Source: Denitrobaculum tricleocarpae (lineage in GTDB: Bacteria; Pseudomonadota; Alphaproteobacteria; Kiloniellales; Kiloniellaceae). From it: a stretch of 64,000 nt of DNA. This document shows, piece after piece, positions 17,486-25,591 of the stretch (positions are counted from its first letter, which is position 1; each line of letters begins with the position of its first letter). Made by a program: the position numbers and the translations under genes. Below the pieces are notes generated by a model. That model did no database searches. It saw only the letters and a program-made list of their open reading frames with translations, and had not been told where the DNA came from. The stretch lies in the NCBI RefSeq assembly GCF_007004665.1, contig NZ_ML660061.1, positions 62,001-126,000 of the forward strand, read 5' to 3'.

Positions 17486-17611
17486 ATGATTAAAATACTT
17501 TTTCCTTTAGCGCTTGTGGCGCTTTTCATCATCCTGTCAACGCGAGGCAACGGAAAAGCGCGCTTCAAACGCCTTGCACCGGCCCGCCGGAAAGCGCGCG
17601 CTTCCGGCTGA
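17486..17611 (+). CDS. possible small single-helix membrane peptide
   Basis: A 41-codon frame starting MIKILFPLALVALFIILSTR, then a strongly basic tail. The helix is plausible, but no Shine-Dalgarno sequence precedes the ATG and the tail runs through GC-rich DNA. It may be chance. It lies between the divergent DCC gene and the glutathione peroxidase gene. Confidence 0.25.
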   Translation: MIKILFPLALVALFIILSTRGNGKARFKRLAPARRKARASG

Positions 17612-17688
17612 AAGCCGGGATAGAGCGCAAGACCGCGGCGCCGCGAAGAAGCCTGTGGCGTGATGCAACCTGGATTGAGAGTTCGGTC

Positions 17689-18261
17689 ATGAAGATGAAA
17701 AGCTTACTTATCGCCGCCATCGCCTTCCTGCCCTCAATGGCGGCCGCGGAAACGCTTTCGCCGGTAAATGCCCACGGTTTTGACTTCATCTCCATCGAGG
17801 GTGAAGCGCTGCCCCTGGAACAGTTCCGCGGGAAAGCGGTCCTGGTGGTCAACACGGCGTCGCGCTGCGGCTTTACCCATCAATACGATGCGCTCCAAGC
17901 CCTCTGGTCCGATTACCGCGATCAGGGCCTCGTGGTTCTTGGGGTTCCCTCCAACGACTTCGGCAGTCAGGAGCGCGGCACGGAAGCCGAGATCAAAGAA
18001 TTCTGCGAGGTGAACTTCGCCATTGATTTTCCCATGACGTCAAAGGTGAAAGTCAAGGGCGCCGATGCGCATCCCTTTTACCGCTGGGCGGCAAAAGAGC
18101 TCGGTGCGAAGGCAAAGCCGCGCTGGAACTTTCACAAGTATCTGATCGCCCCCGACGGCGCGCTTGTCGGCTGGTTCCCTTCATCGACCGCGCCGAATGC
18201 GAAGCAGGTCGTCACGCAGGTCGAGGCACATCTGCCGGGACAGATGGAAAGCGGAAGCTGA
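17689..18261 (+). CDS. glutathione peroxidase family protein, exported
   Basis: A 190-residue peroxidase with an N-terminal signal peptide (MKMKSLLIAAIAFLPSMAAA), so it probably acts in the periplasm. The peroxidatic Cys is in NTASRCGFTHQYDALQALW. The second family block is GVPSNDFGSQERGTEAEIKE, followed by FC, and the third is RWNFHKYLIAPDG with the conserved Trp and Asn. Cys replaces selenocysteine, so a thioredoxin-type reductant is likely rather than glutathione. It would reduce H2O2 or lipid hydroperoxides. It is monocistronic as far as can be seen. Confidence 0.9.
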   Translation: MKMKSLLIAAIAFLPSMAAAETLSPVNAHGFDFISIEGEALPLEQFRGKAVLVVNTASRCGFTHQYDALQALWSDYRDQGLVVLGVPSNDFGSQERGTEAEIKEFCEVNFAIDFPMTSKVKVKGADAHPFYRWAAKELGAKAKPRWNFHKYLIAPDGALVGWFPSSTAPNAKQVVTQVEAHLPGQMESGS

Positions 18262-18319
18262 CCGCTTCACTCCGCCCGGGAGTGAAGCCATCAGACTTCG
18301 CCCATGACGCCTTATAAAA

Positions 18320-19447
18320 TCAGGTAATGTGCGCGCCCTTTGTCTCAACGAAGACCGAGTAGAGCGATTGGCTTGCGGTCATGAAGAGCTGGTTGCGCTT
18401 GGTGCCGCCGAAACAGACGTTCGAGCAGATTTCCGGTAAGCGGATCTGGCCGATGCGGTCGCCGTTGGGTGCGAAGATGTGGACGCCGTCATAGCCGTCG
18501 CCGACCCAGCCCGCGGACGACCAGATGTTGCCGTCTTCGTCACAGCGGATGCCGTCGGCGAAGCCGGTCTTGCCTTCCCAGGTCATCGAGGCAAACTGGC
18601 GCGGGTTTTTCAGGGTCGCGCCGTCAATATCGAAGGCCCAGATCTGGCTTTCCGCATCCGGATAGTGGGAGACGCCGGTATCCGCGACGTAGAGGATCTT
18701 GTAATCCTGGCTGAAACAAAGACCGTTGGGTTTGAAGGGCGCGTCGGTGACTTTGGTGAGTCCGCCGTTCTGACCGTCGATCCTGTACACCGCTTCCTTC
18801 TGCAGGGGCTGGACCGAGCCGGTGTTCAGGCGCTCGCCTTCGTAGTTCATCAGGCCGCCGTAACCGGGATCGGTAAACCAGATGGAGCCATCGTCCGGGT
18901 GGACCACCGCGTCGTTGGGGGCGTTAAAGCCCTTGCCCTCGAAACCATCGGCCAGGACGGTCAGGGTCCCGTCGTATTCATAGCGGACAACGCGTCGGTT
19001 GCCGTGTTCGCAGGAGATCTGGCGGCCGCTGAAGTCAAAGGTGTTGCCGTTGGAATTGCCCGAGGGCGCGCGGAAGCGGCGTGAGACGTGGCCGTCTTCC
19101 TCGATATACCGCAACTGTTCGTTGTTGGGAATGTCGCTCCAGATCAGGTAGCGCCCGACGCCATTCCAGGCCGGGCCTTCCGCCCAGAGCGTGCCGGTGT
19201 AGTGACGGCGGATCGGTGTGTTGCCCAGTTTGGCGGTAAAGCGCGGATCCAGCCCGATGATATCCGGATCCGGGTAGCGCACAGGTTCTGCGCCCTCGCC
19301 GAAATTGCGGGCAAAGGCCTCAGGAGCCATGGCGGAGACGCCCGCCACGCCTGCGGCCGCAGCCAGAAACGTCCGCCGGTCAAAGGCGGTCTGTTTTGAG
19401 GCCGGGGTTTTCGGCTCGGCGGTTTCCTTGAACTCTTCCGTCGTCAT
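18320..19447 (-). CDS. Tat-exported SMP-30/gluconolactonase-like protein
   Basis: From ATG 19447, preceded by GGAGGAAG, a 375-residue protein. A twin-arginine signal DRRTFLAAAAG ends near EAFA, then a six-bladed SMP-30/LRE beta-propeller follows. Conserved elements include WAEGPAWNGVGRYLIWSDIP, FNAPNDAVVHPDDGSIWFTD, FKPNGLCFSQDYKILYVADT and FADGIRCDEDGNIWSSAGW, which supply the metal-binding Glu, Asn and Asp. The family hydrolyses sugar lactones in a Ca2+/Zn2+-dependent way. It is a paralogue of the cytoplasmic protein at 45322. It is divergent from nothing obvious and faces a LysR gene on the same strand. Confidence 0.87.
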   Translation of the reverse strand: MTTEEFKETAEPKTPASKQTAFDRRTFLAAAAGVAGVSAMAPEAFARNFGEGAEPVRYPDPDIIGLDPRFTAKLGNTPIRRHYTGTLWAEGPAWNGVGRYLIWSDIPNNEQLRYIEEDGHVSRRFRAPSGNSNGNTFDFSGRQISCEHGNRRVVRYEYDGTLTVLADGFEGKGFNAPNDAVVHPDDGSIWFTDPGYGGLMNYEGERLNTGSVQPLQKEAVYRIDGQNGGLTKVTDAPFKPNGLCFSQDYKILYVADTGVSHYPDAESQIWAFDIDGATLKNPRQFASMTWEGKTGFADGIRCDEDGNIWSSAGWVGDGYDGVHIFAPNGDRIGQIRLPEICSNVCFGGTKRNQLFMTASQSLYSVFVETKGAHIT

Positions 19448-19631
19448 TTTCTTCCTCCCGAGTGTTCTGTTGTTTTGATTCTGGAATGCAAACCGACTTG
19501 GTTTTGCGAACATGCGACAGCCGTGTTGCGCAATGCTTCTCCTGCGGTGATTTAAAGTCAGGGCGCGCGATACCGCACCCGTCATGAGACACATGAGTTT
19601 AGCTCATGAATCCGTGAAAAGCGATTGGACT

Positions 19632-20525
19632 CTAGGCGGAGGAGATGCTCGCCCGGAAGGCCTCGCGGATGGCGTCGGCCATAGCAAGAACGGCCTCGCG
19701 GGATTCGTTGCGGCGCAAGTACATCACCACATTGGAGGAATCGATGTCGCCGAAACCCTCGGCTTCGGTGAGTTCGCGGCAGCCTTCCGGGATGTTGCTG
19801 CGTGAGAGGGGCGCGATCGCGAGGCCGGACGAGACCGCAAGTTTGAGGCCGCCGTTGGTGTCACTGCGGTAGGTGATGCGATAGCTGTGTCCATGGTTCT
19901 CAAGAGACTGAAGGCCTGCTGCTTCCAGGGACCGCAGGGCGAATTCCATGCACCAGCCGGAATTCTCGTAGAGGGCGACCGGGATCGGTGACTGCTCATG
20001 GACCCGGTGCTGATCCGAGGTAACCCAAACGGTCGGATCGACCATCAGAACCTCGCCGCGCGGAGTCCCCTGCCACTCGAAGACCACTGTGAGATCCTGT
20101 TCGCCGCGCTCGAGCATCTCCTTATTCACGGAAGAGCAGCCGTAGCGGACCATAATTTCGACGTTGCTGTGCAGCTTGCCGAAATTCCCCAGCGCGCGTG
20201 ACAGGACCAGGGCGCCATATTCCTCAGGGATCCCGATCCGCACCTGCCCATCCAGTGCCGGCGCGGTGAGGGAGGCGGCCGTCTCGTCGAGCAGATCGAC
20301 GATCCGCCGCGCGTTTACCAGCAGGTCGTTGCCCCGGCGGGTCAGGGTGACGCCGCGCGGGCCGCGCTCGAACAGCGGATCGCCAACCAGTTCCTCCAGG
20401 CGCTTCATCTGCATGCTGACCGCGGATTGGGTGCGGCCGAGACTGTCTGCGGCCCGCGTGAAGTTCCGTGATTCAGCGACGGCGACAAAACTGCGCAAAA
20501 GGTCGCTCTCAAGTTGAAGGCTCAT
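19632..20525 (-). CDS. LysR-family transcriptional regulator
   Basis: A 297-residue LysR regulator from ATG 20525. The winged helix-turn-helix is LLRSFVAVAESRNFTRAADS, GRTQSAVSMQMKRLEELVG, DPLFERGPRGVTLTRRG. A substrate-binding domain begins at VRIGIPEEYGALVLSRALG. Earlier in-frame starts (20558 or further) add unconserved residues. It is divergent from the small DUF1127-like gene at 20661 with a 135-bp gap and upstream of the exported lactonase, either of which could be its target. The ligand is unknown. Confidence 0.88.
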   Translation of the reverse strand: MSLQLESDLLRSFVAVAESRNFTRAADSLGRTQSAVSMQMKRLEELVGDPLFERGPRGVTLTRRGNDLLVNARRIVDLLDETAASLTAPALDGQVRIGIPEEYGALVLSRALGNFGKLHSNVEIMVRYGCSSVNKEMLERGEQDLTVVFEWQGTPRGEVLMVDPTVWVTSDQHRVHEQSPIPVALYENSGWCMEFALRSLEAAGLQSLENHGHSYRITYRSDTNGGLKLAVSSGLAIAPLSRSNIPEGCRELTEAEGFGDIDSSNVVMYLRRNESREAVLAMADAIREAFRASISSA

Positions 20526-20660
20526 GAGAAAGGCATTCCATTTGTTTATGTCAGTCATCATGGATATTCGTTTCACAAATGTCAAAGGCGATCCTATTTT
20601 GAGTTGAAGGGGCCGGACGTCAGGCCCGACACAAGGGACCGATGAGGAGCGGAGGGTGTC

Positions 20661-20951
20661 ATGACGATGGTCAGCGATTGGTTCGGCCCTGCCGAGCGGG
20701 ACGAATACGAGACGGAGCAGACTGAGCGGGATCATTCCGCGCGGACGCCTGTATCGGACGAAGCGAACTCCGGAAGACAAGCCAAAGCACCCACGGTCCT
20801 GCGGCCCCTCGACCCGGCACTCAAAAAGCTGCTGGAGCGGGGAGATGACCGCCTGCTGCGCGATGTCGGGCTCTCTTCGGACAGTGCCTTCGCGGAAGTC
20901 GCGAAATTCTGGGCGGATTGGTCGCGGCGGCGTGGTCCCTGGGGACTCTGA
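20661..20951 (+). CDS. small DUF1127-like protein
   Basis: A 96-residue protein with a charged, disordered first half. The C-terminal helix pair LLERGDDRLLRDVGLSSDSA and FAEVAKFWADWSRRRGP resembles the DUF1127 (YjiS-like) element, whose core is L-x-DRLLRDIGL. In alphaproteobacteria such proteins are small RNA-binding or stress/phosphate-related factors. A GGAGGGTG ribosome site precedes the ATG. It may be controlled by the divergent LysR gene. Confidence 0.65.
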   Translation: MTMVSDWFGPAERDEYETEQTERDHSARTPVSDEANSGRQAKAPTVLRPLDPALKKLLERGDDRLLRDVGLSSDSAFAEVAKFWADWSRRRGPWGL

Positions 20952-21061
20952 GCTTTCGCCACAGGGCTAACTCGTTGCAAGGCCATCAAGGAATATGAGT
21001 TCCCAACCTAGGGACACAATGAAAAATTGACGATACGCCGGCCAAGGGCTAGTCTTCTCCA

Positions 21062-21745
21062 ATGGCAAGACTAGCAAGAGTCGTCGCACCGGGGATGCCG
21101 CATCTGGTAACCCAGCGGGGCAATCGTGGACAGGACGTCTTCTTTGGCAAGCAGGATTACGCGGATTACTGCGAGCTGTTGGCGGAAGGCTGCAATGCGG
21201 CAAAGACAAAGGTCTGGGCTTATTGCCTGCTGCCCACTCATGTGCACCTGATCCTGGTGCCGTCGAACCCGGACGGTTTGCGGGCCGCGCTCGGGGAAGC
21301 GCACCGGCGCTATACCTGGCATGTGAACCAGCGCGAAGGATGGCGGGGATACCTCTGGCAGGGGCGCTTCGCGTCCTTCCCGATGGATGAAGACCATTTG
21401 CTCGCTTGCGCACGCTACGTCGAGACGGCTCCGGTCCGAGAGGGACTGGTCCGCCGGGCGCGCGACTGGAAATGGTCCAGCCTGCGGGCGCATCTTGCAG
21501 GCCAAGATGATGACGTGGTGAAGGTCGATCCCCTGATCACACGGGTTTCCGAACCCGGCGAGAACGCGTGGCGGGACTTTATGCGCCAGGGACTCTATCA
21601 GGATGAACTCGATGTGATCGAGGCGGCTGAACGTACCGGCCGCCCGCTGGGCTCCGACCGCTTCACCAAGCGTCTTGAAAAACGCTTGAAGCGGCCGCTT
21701 ATGCGTCAAAAACCCGGTCCCAAGCCGAAGCAGCCGGGCGACTGA
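21062..21745 (+). CDS. REP-associated tyrosine transposase (RAYT)
   Basis: A 227-residue Y1 (IS200-like) HUH nuclease domain protein. It begins MARLARVVAPGMPHLVTQRG. The metal-binding HUH is in LLPTHVHLILVPS and the catalytic Tyr in CARYVETAPVREGLV. The end is the RAYT-type tail ERTGRPLGSDRFTKRLEKRL. RAYTs are single-copy domesticated transposases thought to mobilise REP palindromes by single-strand cut and paste. No IS ends flank the gene, but two palindromic repeats begin 225 bp downstream (21971 and 22046), as expected for a RAYT/REP locus. Confidence 0.9.
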   Translation: MARLARVVAPGMPHLVTQRGNRGQDVFFGKQDYADYCELLAEGCNAAKTKVWAYCLLPTHVHLILVPSNPDGLRAALGEAHRRYTWHVNQREGWRGYLWQGRFASFPMDEDHLLACARYVETAPVREGLVRRARDWKWSSLRAHLAGQDDDVVKVDPLITRVSEPGENAWRDFMRQGLYQDELDVIEAAERTGRPLGSDRFTKRLEKRLKRPLMRQKPGPKPKQPGD

Positions 21746-21970
21746 TTTTCTCTGCGGCTTTTTGTCTGGAAAGTCATTGAAATGGCCGACCTGGAGAGGC
21801 TCTCGGGCATGATCCGCTGGCCCTGTCGGCGTTGGCTGTTACGCCATTCCATGCAAGACGCTGAAACCTTCCTCCCTTAAGAACCGGTGCTTTCCAGAGA
21901 ACGCATTCCTCGTAAAGGAGCGCGAAGGCAGGTATTCCCTCTGCGGCAGGAGCCGGTTACGGGTCTTTCT

Positions 21971-22032
21971 AGAGCGCGTCATGTTTTAACGGAAACACTC
22001 TGTGTTTTCGCTAAAACATGTGAACCCGCTCT
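21971..22032. repeat. palindromic intergenic repeat, family A copy 1
   Basis: A 62-nt hairpin from AGAGCGCGTC to GAACCCGCTCT with inner arms ATGTTTTAACGGAAACAC and TGTGTTTTCGCTAAAACAT. It is identical base for base to the element at 44773-44834. It lies downstream of the RAYT gene and adjoins a family B element. Confidence 0.9.
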
Positions 22033-22045
22033 ACATCTTATAATA

Positions 22046-22107
22046 AGAGCAGATTCACCGGTACGACGGATCGCCGAAGGCGATTCCATCTGAACCGGAT
22101 CTGCTCT
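22046..22107. repeat. palindromic intergenic repeat, family B copy 1
   Basis: A 62-nt hairpin with ends AGAGCAGATTCACCGG and CCGGATCTGCTCT and centre GGATCGCCGAAGGCGATTCC. A diverged inverted copy lies at 42638-42699. Together with copy A1 it forms a back-to-back pair bounded by TCTAGAG and CTCTAGA. Confidence 0.85.
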
Positions 22108-22291
22108 AGAGGTACCGATTCGCGAAAAGGAGTGCCGATCAGGCTCGTTGCGGACTCCCGGCGCCGTTCGGTAAATTTTCGTTAAGTATGTTGAAAATAA
22201 ACGGATATTTAGCCTTCTCGCCATAGTATCCATCTCAGGTTCACTCAATTCCATCCTGGATTGAGCTCGTCGAGAGGTTTCTGGAGGGTGA
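22108..22291. other. intergenic region upstream of the MNIO operon
   Basis: Probably holds the promoter of the DUF692/DUF2063 genes; the section 22170-22210 is AT-rich. No canonical precursor gene (BufA/DUF2282-like, Cys-rich with signal peptide) is present here. Confidence 0.4.
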
Positions 22292-22411
22292 GTGGTCTCG
22301 TGCGACGGCATGGCGACGCCCAGCGAAACCGCCGGCAAGGACTGGCGCAGCAACAAACCGCTGGCAGGGCACTTTGATGCAGGCGTTACGCACCGCCGTT
22401 TAGGGAGTTGA
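22292..22411 (+). CDS. possible short peptide upstream of the MNIO enzyme
   Basis: A 39-codon frame from GTG with GGAGG five bases upstream, reading (M)VSCDGMATPSETAGKDWRS, then NKPLAGHFDAGVTHRRLGS. It ends 6 bp before the DUF692 start. It has one Cys and no signal peptide. The close spacing and ribosome site make it worth considering as a leader or substrate peptide, but it may be chance. Confidence 0.3.
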   Translation: MVSCDGMATPSETAGKDWRSNKPLAGHFDAGVTHRRLGS

Positions 22412-22417
22412 TTAGGC

Positions 22418-23287
22418 ATGAAAAGCATGAGTTTTCCGGATCCCGCGGTTGGGGTCAGCCTAAAGTCCCAGCACTACGACGAGATTCTAAAACGGGACCT
22501 GCCGATCGGCTGGTTTGAACTGCACCCCGAAAACTACATGAACGCGGGTGGAGAGAACCATCGGGCGCTATCCCAGATTGCCGAGCGCTATCCTCTCTCG
22601 TTTCACTCCGTCGGACTATCGCTGGGCCGCGCGGAAGGCCCGGATCTGGCGTATCTGGAGCGACTTGCGCAACTGGTGAAGCGCTATGAGCCCTTTCAGG
22701 TCTCCGACCATGTTGCCTGGACCAGCAGTGGGGGCATTTTTTTCAACGACCTGCTGCCGCTGCCTTACACCTCGGCCAGCCTGAACAGCTTTTGCAACTC
22801 GGTCGATCTGGTGCAGAACCGGTTGGGGCGGCGCATTTTGATCGAAAACCCCACCCAATACTCTCCGCTGGGAGAGAGCGACCGGGATGAGACGGAATTC
22901 CTGAACGAGCTGGCACGGCGCAGCGGCTGTGGTCTGCTGCTCGATCTCAACAACATTTACATCTGCGCCAACAACCTGGACTTCGATGCAAAGAGCTATC
23001 TCGAGGCGATCGATCTGTCGCGGGTCGATGAAGTTCATCTCGCCGGCCATACGGAAAGCGAATGGAATGGCAGCCGGGTCCTGATTGACGATCATGGCAG
23101 TGAAGTCTGTTCAGAGGTTTGGGCTTTGTATGCCGACCTGCTGTCTTGCAGCGGTCCGGTGCCGACCCTGATCGAATGGGATACCGATGTCCCCGCGCTG
23201 GACCGCTTGCTGGACGAGGCGGCAAAGGCGCAGGCTTGTATCGATGCAATTGAACCAAAGGCGGCCAAGCATGCTATCGCTGTCTGA
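22418..23287 (+). CDS. MNIO-family (DUF692) multinuclear iron oxidase-like enzyme
   Basis: A 289-residue TIM-barrel protein of the DUF692/MbnB/BufB/TglH family. These non-haem di- or tri-iron oxygenases modify Cys residues in peptides. Metal-ligand-bearing blocks are present: FELHPENYM, LSFHSVGLSLG, QVSDHVAW, ILIENPTQYSPLGES, LLLDLNNIYICA, EVHLAGHTES, LIDDHGSEV and LIEWDTD. It overlaps the DUF2063 gene by 17 bp, the standard enzyme/partner pairing. The usual third member, a signal-peptide-bearing Cys-rich precursor, is not found next to it, so the substrate is open. Confidence 0.92.
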   Translation: MKSMSFPDPAVGVSLKSQHYDEILKRDLPIGWFELHPENYMNAGGENHRALSQIAERYPLSFHSVGLSLGRAEGPDLAYLERLAQLVKRYEPFQVSDHVAWTSSGGIFFNDLLPLPYTSASLNSFCNSVDLVQNRLGRRILIENPTQYSPLGESDRDETEFLNELARRSGCGLLLDLNNIYICANNLDFDAKSYLEAIDLSRVDEVHLAGHTESEWNGSRVLIDDHGSEVCSEVWALYADLLSCSGPVPTLIEWDTDVPALDRLLDEAAKAQACIDAIEPKAAKHAIAV

Positions 23288-24026
23288 ACTTCAGGTGCAG
23301 TGGCGCGAGGCCCTGCTCGCGCCGCCGGGGCTGGAACCCGTCATGGAGGCCATGTCGGAGCATCCCGCGCTGGCTATTCATCGCAATAACTTTTTCAATG
23401 CGACCCGCAGAGCACTGATGGATGTCTATCCGACGGTCGAGGCCCTTGTCGGCGCGGAGTTCTTTGCTGTCATGGCACGGGATTTTATCCTTGCCGAACC
23501 ACCCGGTTCACCCGTGATCATGGATTACGGTGACGCCTTTCCCGGTTTCATCGCCCGTTATCCGGCAGTGCGGGATCTGCCGTATCTCGCCGATATGGCG
23601 GCATTCGAATGGGACATGCATCAGGTCCGTCATGCGGCGGAGGTGCCGGCAATGACACAGGATGACTTCACCGGACTGTCGGAGGAGGCCCTGATCCGAT
23701 TAGAGCTCTCCCTGGTTCCCGCCGCGCGGGTTTTTGTATCCGACTATGCGGTCGCGCAACTCTGGCATGCCCACTGGATCGAACCCTTAAAACTCTCCAG
23801 CCTTGGTTCGATCAACGACGCAACCTGCGTGCTCATGGTGCGCCGCGACTTCGAGGTTTCGGTCATCAGTCTTACCTGGGGGCAGGCGGTTTTGCTGGAG
23901 AGCGTCGAGGGCGGGGCCGGTCTGGGGGTTGCGACGGCGATGGCGCTGGAAGAAGACGAAGCCCACGATATCAGTCGCTCCAACGCCAAACTCGCGCTGG
24001 CACAGTGTCTCATGCGTCGCGCGTGA
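23271..24026 (+). CDS. DUF2063 partner protein of the MNIO enzyme
   Basis: A 251-residue protein from ATG 23271. The DUF2063 opening is LSELQVQWREALLAPPGLEP. It continues with FFNATRRALMDVYPTVEALVG and PYLADMAAFEWDMHQVRHA, then a C-terminal domain as in MbnC/BufC/TglI-type partners. In characterised systems this protein carries the peptide recognition element that brings the precursor to the DUF692 enzyme. Its start lies inside the 3' end of the DUF692 gene, so production is coupled. Confidence 0.87.
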   Translation: MLSLSELQVQWREALLAPPGLEPVMEAMSEHPALAIHRNNFFNATRRALMDVYPTVEALVGAEFFAVMARDFILAEPPGSPVIMDYGDAFPGFIARYPAVRDLPYLADMAAFEWDMHQVRHAAEVPAMTQDDFTGLSEEALIRLELSLVPAARVFVSDYAVAQLWHAHWIEPLKLSSLGSINDATCVLMVRRDFEVSVISLTWGQAVLLESVEGGAGLGVATAMALEEDEAHDISRSNAKLALAQCLMRRA

Positions 24027-24159
24027 GCCTGGGGCAAGGCCGAGAAACCAATTTTCCAGGTGTTTCTGGATCTGTCTTCGAAACCATCCCGTTGATTGAA
24101 GGTGACACGCGCTTATTGACATGAGGGTCGGCAAAACCCGCTCCGTCCGAGAGTTGTGC

Positions 24160-25365
24160 TTATGCCACAGGTGCAAAGACCTTTTGCGGCTCGGCTACAC
24201 CGCGCAAGCTGTGTTCGCCCATCGGCTTGAATGCCTGTTCCGGCAGCCGTTCCGCGAAGTCCGACGAGACGAGGATATGCTTGTCGAGATTGCCTGCGAG
24301 GTCGGCAAGGCGGCTCGCAAGATTCACGCTGCCACCCACGACCGTGTAGTCCAAACGCGCGCCGGAACCGATATTACCGTAAGCAACCGCACCGAAATGG
24401 AGCGCGATCTTGATATCGAAACGCGCTGAGGGGTCGGCTTGGGCCCTGTCCTTTTCGACGCGCTCCAGAATTTCCCGTGCCGCGGCGAGGGCCTTGGTGC
24501 AGGCGCTCTTGCCGTCTTCCTCGGCACGGAATATCGCCAGCACGCCGTCGCCCATGTATTTCAGAACATCGCCCTCGGTTTCCTCGATGGGCGGGACGAC
24601 GCAGTCGAAGTAGCGGTTGAGCAAGGCGACGGTATCCTCACCGCTCATCTGACCCGACAGGGCGGTAAAGCCGCGCATATCGGCAAAGACGATGGCGGAG
24701 CGGATATGCACCACGTCGCCGCGCCGAACCTGACCCGAGAGAATACGTGCTTGCGGCTCGTCACCGACGTACATACGCAGCGTCTCGCGCAGCAGAATCC
24801 AGACCCGGTTCAGGTCGAGAAGAAGCGCCATGGCGTCCTCGATGGCGTGCAGCAGAGCCATGTCCGCATCCGAGAAGCCGGCCGGGCTGCGCGTCGCAAA
24901 GGTCAAACCACCCTCGGTGCCATCCCGAAAAAAGACCGGCATGCAGATGTAATCGGTAAAGCCGGCACTGCGCAGTTCGGACACGATGCCGAACGCGCTA
25001 TCGTCGATTTCATCAAGACGGAAACTGACCCAGGCCCGGGTCTGATGCGCCTTGTAGAAGGGACTGTCCTGATAAATCTCTTCACTGTCCCAGGGGAATT
25101 CCTGGGTTGTCACGCCGTCTTCCCGGTTCCAGTTCCGGCCCAGGCCGCTGCGCACGGCATAGAGCGTCGGGATCGCACTCGACATTCGGTCCAGTGGCAG
25201 GCCGCTGTCGATCAGGCGTTGTACAAAACCCTCGACAACCAGGTCCGGATCGTCAATGAAACGGGCATCGCCAACCAGCCAGGCATGCAGATTTCGCGCG
25301 CGTTCCGCCACTTGCGCGGCGACTTGCGGCGGGAGACTCTTTATCGGTTCGATCCGGGTGCTCAT
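24160..25365 (-). CDS. class III adenylate/guanylate cyclase
   Basis: A 401-residue protein. A GAF-like sensory region fills residues 1-205 (GGLTFATRSPAGFSDADMAL) and a class III cyclase domain the rest. Metal aspartates are in IVFADMRGFTALS and KYMGDGVLAIF. The Lys before MGDG fits adenine recognition, and DYTVVGGSVNLASRLADLAG carries the Asp, Asn and Arg of the substrate/transition-state site. It therefore probably makes cAMP in response to a cytoplasmic signal. It has no membrane segment. It is convergent with the DUF2063 gene. Confidence 0.88.
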   Translation of the reverse strand: MSTRIEPIKSLPPQVAAQVAERARNLHAWLVGDARFIDDPDLVVEGFVQRLIDSGLPLDRMSSAIPTLYAVRSGLGRNWNREDGVTTQEFPWDSEEIYQDSPFYKAHQTRAWVSFRLDEIDDSAFGIVSELRSAGFTDYICMPVFFRDGTEGGLTFATRSPAGFSDADMALLHAIEDAMALLLDLNRVWILLRETLRMYVGDEPQARILSGQVRRGDVVHIRSAIVFADMRGFTALSGQMSGEDTVALLNRYFDCVVPPIEETEGDVLKYMGDGVLAIFRAEEDGKSACTKALAAAREILERVEKDRAQADPSARFDIKIALHFGAVAYGNIGSGARLDYTVVGGSVNLASRLADLAGNLDKHILVSSDFAERLPEQAFKPMGEHSLRGVAEPQKVFAPVA

Positions 25366-25591
25366 TCAACTCACTGCCGATTAGCGTGTCCCTTCCGATG
25401 TGTTGCGCGCAGTGCGCGAAATCAATGATTTTCAAGGCCGTTTCTGAAAAATCTGCATCGGTTGCCCGCTCGTTGATCTAAACGCTGCCTCCGGCGGAGC
25501 GGAAGAATTTGTGCTATGGATTTCGGATCAATGCGGCAGAGTAGGGGGGCGCAATGAGCGAGGGGTCGGTGATCGAGGGGCGGGTGAGCGT

